In this document: positions 62,901-64,000 of the stretch, piece by piece
How positions within the stretch are numbered: position 1 is the first letter of the stretch
Layout of the letters: every line of letters begins with the position of its first letter
Origin: Polydactylus sextarius
Taxonomy: Eukaryota > Chordata > Actinopteri > Polynemidae
Assembly (NCBI GenBank): GCA_016801845.1
Contig: CM028922.1
Location: 4,643,501-4,707,500, forward strand
DNA: 64,000 nt
Reading direction: 5' to 3'
Notes under the pieces: model-generated
What the model saw: only the letters and a program-made list of their open reading frames with translations
Databases searched by the model: none
Told to the model about the DNA's origin: nothing
Program-made: the position numbers and the translations under genes

Positions 62901-63247
62901 TTAGTAAAACCCCCTTTTTCATTGCTATCTGTGTCATCTATAAATCTGTCATGATACAGCTATGATAAGTCAGACTGTGAAACACATTTCCTTGGCCGCC
63001 AAGAGATTTTGTTTGGAAAGGAATACAAAGATGAGAGACATGATAAAGACTGAATAATGGGATGAAGACAGGGACGAAGGGAGGGAGAGGGGAGAATACT
63101 CACAAGCGATGCGGACATGGGCTTTGCGACTCTTGGTGGTCCCAGCGGAGCTCCAGGCCACACACTGACACCAGAAGTCCTCTGGCCCAAACAGCTCCTC
63201 CACCTGCTGCCGGGTGATCTCTATGCTGGCCTCTCTCACTACCAGAC
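25652..63247 (-). CDS. unc5c: netrin receptor UNC5C, 3' part of gene (14 exons plus one cassette exon; 5' end beyond window)
   Basis: Single-pass receptor for netrin that mediates axon repulsion and, without ligand, apoptosis through its death domain. In transcript order the exons are 63247-63104, 58416-58313, 47762-47582, 45729-45562, 45308-45144, (cassette 41309-41253), 36888-36697, 35201-34839, 32583-32496, 32324-32153, 29227-28994, 28309-28160, 28062-27898, 27111-26933, 25811-25652. They join in frame to about 820 residues: half of Ig1, Ig2, two TSP1 repeats, membrane segment, ZU5, UPA and death domain. Every junction has GT/AG and consistent phase. The sequence follows human UNC5C (931 aa, from memory) almost throughout. 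The signal peptide and first half of Ig1 lie past 64000. UNC5A, B and D fit less well, and BMPR1B as tail-to-tail neighbour supports UNC5C. Confidence 0.97.
25812..27897 (-). other. unc5c: two unc5c introns flanking the first death-domain exon (25812-26932 and 27112-27897)
   Basis: The introns lie on either side of exon 26933-27111. They hold A/T homopolymer runs around 26690-26740 and 26790-26820 and a short (GT)n at 26496-26514. Nothing else recognised. Confidence 0.8.
26933..27111 (-). CDS. unc5c: unc5c exon: death domain, first part
   Basis: Acceptor CTGCAG, then DSQSIDTSLLDPASNITTLV, GPNAFRIPVSIRQKLCGSLD, APQTRGNDWRMLAHKLNLD, donor GTGGGT; exit phase 2. IRQKLC-SLDAPQ and DWRMLAHKLNLDR are the first death-domain helices. 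Confidence 0.97.
27898..28062 (-). CDS. unc5c: unc5c exon: UPA to death-domain linker
   Basis: Acceptor TTGCAG, then ELCFQQVWNGSQRNLHCCFT, LERFSASTVDLACKICVRQV, EGEGQIFQLDTTLSE, donor GTGTGG. VRQVEGEGQIFQL is diagnostic for UNC5 receptors. 55 codons, phase 0. Confidence 0.97.
28160..28309 (-). CDS. unc5c: unc5c exon: UPA domain
   Basis: Acceptor ATTCAG, then [50 protein letters not shown], donor GTAAAC. Exactly 50 codons, phase 0. [11 protein letters not shown] and [11 protein letters not shown] are shared with human UNC5C. Confidence 0.97.
28994..29227 (-). CDS. unc5c: unc5c exon: end of ZU5 / UPA domain
   Basis: Acceptor CTACAG, then DVVVVGEENFTTPCYIQMDD, EACHILTETLGTYCLGGQSL, TTKRLKLAIFGPV and EYHIRVYCLDDTQDALK, donor GTAAAT. 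These blocks match the UPA region, which in UNC5 receptors packs against the death domain. Phase 0 on both sides. Confidence 0.97.
29228..32152 (-). other. unc5c: unc5c intron between the ZU5 and UPA exons (2.9 kb)
   Basis: Contains the compound repeat at 30463-30564 and a T-run near 31210-31230. The 29960-30125 part is unusually free of simple repeats for this region. No exon signals with matching coding sequence. Confidence 0.8.
30463..30564. repeat. compound repeat: (AGTACACAC)n, (AC)n, (TA)n, (TATG)n
   Basis: Four copies of an AGTACACAC-type unit run into (AC)n, then ATATAT and about six TATG units. Confidence 0.9.
32153..32324 (-). CDS. unc5c: unc5c exon: ZU5 domain
   Basis: Acceptor CTCCAG, then PSVDDGQTVLSPVVSCGPPG, ALLTRPVIITMHHC, a divergent AVCDGQQDWLIQL stretch and QQNQWE, donor GTGAGA. 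CGPPGALLTRPV and MHHCA are conserved in UNC5 ZU5 domains. Exit phase 0. Confidence 0.97.
32496..32583 (-). CDS. unc5c: unc5c exon: ZU5 domain
   Basis: Acceptor CCCCAG, then VSLLIPAGAIPQGRVYEMYV and TVQRKDNM, donor GTACGC; entry phase 1, exit phase 2. SLLIPAGAIPQG is the signature of ZU5 in UNC5 receptors. Confidence 0.97.
32949..32996. repeat. (AT)n microsatellite
   Basis: 24 pure AT units followed by a T-run; unc5c intron. Confidence 0.95.
34147..34255. repeat. degraded copy of a common fish dispersed repeat
   Basis: AGTTAGCTTAGCTTAGCATT, then AAGACTGAAAACAG and TTAGC-TTTG match my memory of a percomorph repeat whose core is AGCTTAGCATAAAGACTGG. Probably the same family as 10654-10875. Confidence 0.45.
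34839..35201 (-). CDS. unc5c: unc5c exon: cytoplasmic linker and start of ZU5
   Basis: Acceptor CCCAG, then [54 protein letters not shown], a variable linker with TMGRRTQTQ, and DPSCTALGSFSSQGGHLIVP before donor GTACTG. GGHLIVPNSG opens the ZU5 domain. The middle linker diverges from human, as expected for an unstructured segment. The frame stays open into the intron (TVTDIETEVLY then stop). Confidence 0.97.
35202..36696 (-). other. unc5c: unc5c intron between linker and membrane exons (1.5 kb)
   Basis: Contains (TA)n followed by (GA)n at 35752-35817. The open frames at 36045-36567 on the + strand have no splice partners or recognisable similarity. Confidence 0.8.
35752..35817. repeat. (TA)n followed by (GA)n
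   Basis: 23 TA units directly joined to ten GA units; unc5c intron. Confidence 0.95.
36697..36888 (-). CDS. unc5c: unc5c exon: transmembrane segment
   Basis: Acceptor CTCCAG, then APSTDD, the membrane helix VALYVGIVIAVIMCLVISVA-VALF, stop-transfer YRKNHRD and FDSDIIDSSALNGGFQPVS through to TARK, donor GTGAGA. Human UNC5C reads the same around RKNHRDFESDIIDSSALNGG. Symmetric phase 1 exon. Confidence 0.97.
37445..37479. repeat. (GT)n microsatellite
   Basis: About 17 units in the unc5c juxtamembrane intron. Confidence 0.95.
40087..40255 (+). mobile_element. fossil tRNA-derived SINE
   Basis: A tRNA-like head has an A-box-like TAGCCGAATGG (40094-40104) and B-box-like GGTTCAAAAC (from 40136). 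It is followed by a CT-rich body (TTTCCCCCACTCT, GTTTCCTGCCTCTCTAC) and the tail AAGGCAAAATGCTCAAAAAT. This order matches a fish tRNA-SINE I recall. It is diverged and clear target duplications were not found. Confidence 0.6.
40822..40848. repeat. (GT)n microsatellite
   Basis: About 13 units in the unc5c juxtamembrane intron. Confidence 0.95.
41191..41206 (-). promoter_or_regulatory. candidate NOVA-type YCAY cluster downstream of the unc5c cassette exon
   Basis: Three TCAT tetramers on the minus strand within 16 nt, about 45-60 nt past the cassette donor. NOVA proteins bind YCAY clusters, and downstream clusters usually promote inclusion. TCAT is frequent by chance, so this is only suggestive. 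Confidence 0.3.
41253..41309 (-). CDS. unc5c: unc5c probable alternative (cassette) exon, juxtamembrane, 57 nt
   Basis: Minus strand: CT-rich tract and TTCAAG acceptor, then 57 nt encoding SSLYQKSSEAKDKSDLGNS, then a consensus donor GTGAGT. Entry and exit phase are both 1, so inclusion or skipping keeps the frame between TSP1 repeat 2 and the membrane exon. Human UNC5C has an optional juxtamembrane insert at the same place (recalled as FIYPISTEQRTQNEYGFSS). Length and the spacing of Y, S, E, G and S agree, though identity is low. Inclusion also changes the next codon from Met to Leu. Confidence 0.8.
41310..41405 (-). promoter_or_regulatory. long pyrimidine tract upstream of the unc5c cassette exon
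   Basis: Minus strand reads CT/CCT-rich for about 90 nt up to the TTCAAG acceptor, including CTCTCTCTCTCT and CCCTCTCTTC. Such tracts can bind PTB-type repressors; the pattern is seen, the binding is inferred. Confidence 0.35.
45144..45308 (-). CDS. unc5c: unc5c exon: thrombospondin type-1 repeat 2
   Basis: Acceptor GGTAG, then [55 protein letters not shown], donor [14 protein letters not shown] and six cysteines mark a TSP1 repeat; NCT is an N-glycosylation sequon. Symmetric phase 1 exon. Confidence 0.97.
45562..45729 (-). CDS. unc5c: unc5c exon: thrombospondin type-1 repeat 1
   Basis: Acceptor TTCCAG, then [56 protein letters not shown], donor [14 protein letters not shown] is a C-mannosylation type WxxWxxW motif, and the cysteines follow the TSP1 pattern. 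Symmetric phase 1 exon. Confidence 0.97.
45730..47581 (-). other. unc5c: unc5c intron between Ig2 and TSP1 repeat 1 (1.9 kb)
   Basis: GT/AG bounded on the minus strand. No repeats of note and nothing gene-like. Confidence 0.8.
47582..47762 (-). CDS. unc5c: unc5c exon: rest of Ig2
   Basis: Acceptor TTTCTCAG, then [60 protein letters not shown], donor GTAAAC. It carries the Ig tryptophan (VEW) and the YTC cysteine that pairs with LLQC in the previous exon. Exit phase 1. Confidence 0.97.
49434..49465. repeat. (AT)n microsatellite
   Basis: About 16 units in the unc5c Ig2 intron. Confidence 0.95.
51642..51672. repeat. (ATCT)n tetranucleotide repeat
   Basis: About seven to eight units in the unc5c Ig2 intron. 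Confidence 0.9.
56902..56936. repeat. (AC)n microsatellite
   Basis: About 17 units in the unc5c Ig2 intron. Confidence 0.95.
57552..57577 (-). other. C-rich run; G-quadruplex potential on the unc5c sense strand
   Basis: The + strand has C-runs of 7, 5, 6 and 3 separated by single A or AT. The minus strand, which is the unc5c transcript sense, therefore carries four G-runs with 1-2 base loops. Confidence 0.6.
58313..58416 (-). CDS. unc5c: unc5c exon: first part of Ig2
   Basis: Too short to stand out as an open frame, but clear on the minus strand: acceptor TTGTAG, then (Y)LRKTFDQEPLGKEVSLEQ, EVLLQCRPPEGIPAAE and donor GTAAAG. LLQC supplies the first Ig2 cysteine. Entry phase 1 and exit phase 0 match its neighbours exactly, and human UNC5C reads YLRKTFEQEPLGKEVSLEQ. 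Confidence 0.96.
58417..63103 (-). other. unc5c: unc5c intron between the Ig1 and Ig2 exons (4.7 kb)
   Basis: Contains an imperfect tandem duplication at 60178-60306. No recognisable exon or mobile element otherwise. Confidence 0.8.
60178..60306. repeat. imperfect tandem duplication, units about 60 and 69 bp
   Basis: TTTACACAG starts each unit and GGAAAGGAAATCTCAAGTTT followed by AAATGG and CTGAAATTGTT ends each. The second unit has about 9 extra bases. It lies in an unc5c intron. Confidence 0.85.
63104..63247 (-). CDS. unc5c: unc5c exon: second half of Ig1
   Basis: Minus strand: acceptor CTGCAG, then LVVREASIEITRQQVEELFG, PEDFWCQCVAWSSAGTTKS and RKAHVRIA before donor GTGAGT. WCQCVAWSS contains the Ig1 closing cysteine. 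Human UNC5C has LIVREVSIEI here. It enters with two bases completing a codon from an exon beyond the window and exits in phase 1. Confidence 0.96.
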
Positions 63248-64000
63248 CTGCAGGGAGAGACAGAACAGGAAGCAGAGACAGAGAAATCACACAAGGACAG
63301 AGTAGAAGGATGGAAAAAAGAGATGGGGGAGAACGTGAAGAAGAAAGACGGAAAAATACACATTAGTAAATACAGAATCAACAGACGAAAATTACTAAAT
63401 GAAACAGCCAAAAAGGAATCAGCTGATATCATATACACCAGCAACCATGCATATAAATGAGTAATAAAGATCCTATCAAACAAATCAGTGTAATTTACAT
63501 CAGTCTCGTCACATACTTCAACACTGCTGTTTTTGTGCGTCTCTGTTTGTGTCAGTCTGGTCTTGATTCTGGAGCCAGAGCGTTGAGCTGTTTGGGTCTT
63601 GGCCCTGTGGGGAGGATTGTCTGTATCATGGCTAACACAATCCTGTTTGCTAACTCCTCTGATTACTGCTCATCTGGGTGCCAGGACCCAAACAAACAAA
63701 TCATCCCCAAAACAAATGCCTCTACCCACAGCTGCCCCTCTAGAACAGATTATGCTGCTGCTGCTTCAGTGTGTGTATATACATGTCTGTATATGTGTGT
63801 GAGTGAGTGCATGCATATGTATTATTTACTGCAAGAGCCTTTACTGCAGATAGGAATGCTTCCTATGCAATATGTTGTGCCGCAACTCTCAATCCATCAT
63901 GTTTTGACTGAATGAGATATATGTGGGAACACTGGTGGCATCATGAAGTCCTTATGAAAAACAGTAAGATTGTTTCCATACTGCAGACTTACTGCAGAGA
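63248..64000 (-). other. unc5c: start of the unc5c intron inside Ig1, continuing beyond the window
   Basis: The 753 bp upstream (in transcript sense) of the last visible exon. The + strand open frame at 63457-63915 has no similarity I recognise and is treated as chance. The next exon must lie past 64000. Confidence 0.75.

Noticed and set aside
63457..63915. 152-codon + frame near the right edge
   Set aside because: No similarity recognised, antisense to the unc5c intron, and a chance frame of this size is plausible in 64 kb of six frames.

Overview
The window is vertebrate nuclear DNA, most likely from a teleost fish. It has GT-AG introns, two multi-exon developmental receptor genes with clear vertebrate orthologues, abundant (CA)n, (GA)n and (AT)n microsatellites, and fossil repeats of fish type. 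It is not prokaryotic: there are no operons or ribosome-binding sites, and nearly all open frames under about 120 codons are chance or microsatellite readings.

Two genes face each other tail to tail. On the + strand (7299-22567) lies a complete coding set of 11 exons for a BMP receptor type 1B serine/threonine kinase (bmpr1b), 541 codons plus stop. It has a signal peptide, a ten-cysteine ectodomain, one membrane segment, a GS box and a kinase domain. On the - strand (25652-63247, running off the right edge) lie 14 constitutive exons plus one probable cassette exon of the netrin receptor UNC5C. These code for the second half of Ig1, Ig2, two thrombospondin type-1 repeats, a membrane segment, ZU5/UPA and a death domain. 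The signal peptide and first half of Ig1 are beyond position 64000. The neighbouring, convergent order BMPR1B > < UNC5C is also found in human (chromosome 4q22), which supports both calls. I cannot tell which teleost duplicate (a or b) this is.

Layout: 1-7071 is upstream or 5' intronic DNA without a recognisable gene. 7072-7386 is the first coding exon of bmpr1b. 7387-17318 is its long first intron, with a roughly 1 kb inverted-repeat element, a G-rich tract and microsatellites. 17319-22567 holds the remaining coding exons. 22568 to about 23645 is the bmpr1b 3' UTR. About 23735-25651 is the probable unc5c 3' UTR. 25652-36888 holds the intracellular and transmembrane exons of unc5c. 36889-45143 is the juxtamembrane intron that holds the 57-nt cassette exon. 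45144-47762 has the TSP1 and Ig2 exons. 47763-64000 is mostly large introns with two ectodomain exons. Small unc5c introns not listed separately (for example 28063-28159, 32325-32495, 45309-45561) hold nothing I recognise.

The two receptors act in different pathways (BMP-SMAD signalling; netrin/axon guidance and dependence-receptor apoptosis). Nothing in the sequence suggests they work together beyond being neighbours. I found no undescribed multi-gene system. The best non-routine signals are the symmetric 57-nt juxtamembrane cassette exon of unc5c with candidate splicing-regulator sites, the very close or overlapping 3' ends of the two genes, an ambiguous 5' exon of bmpr1b, and a palindromic mobile element with tRNA-like internal segments.
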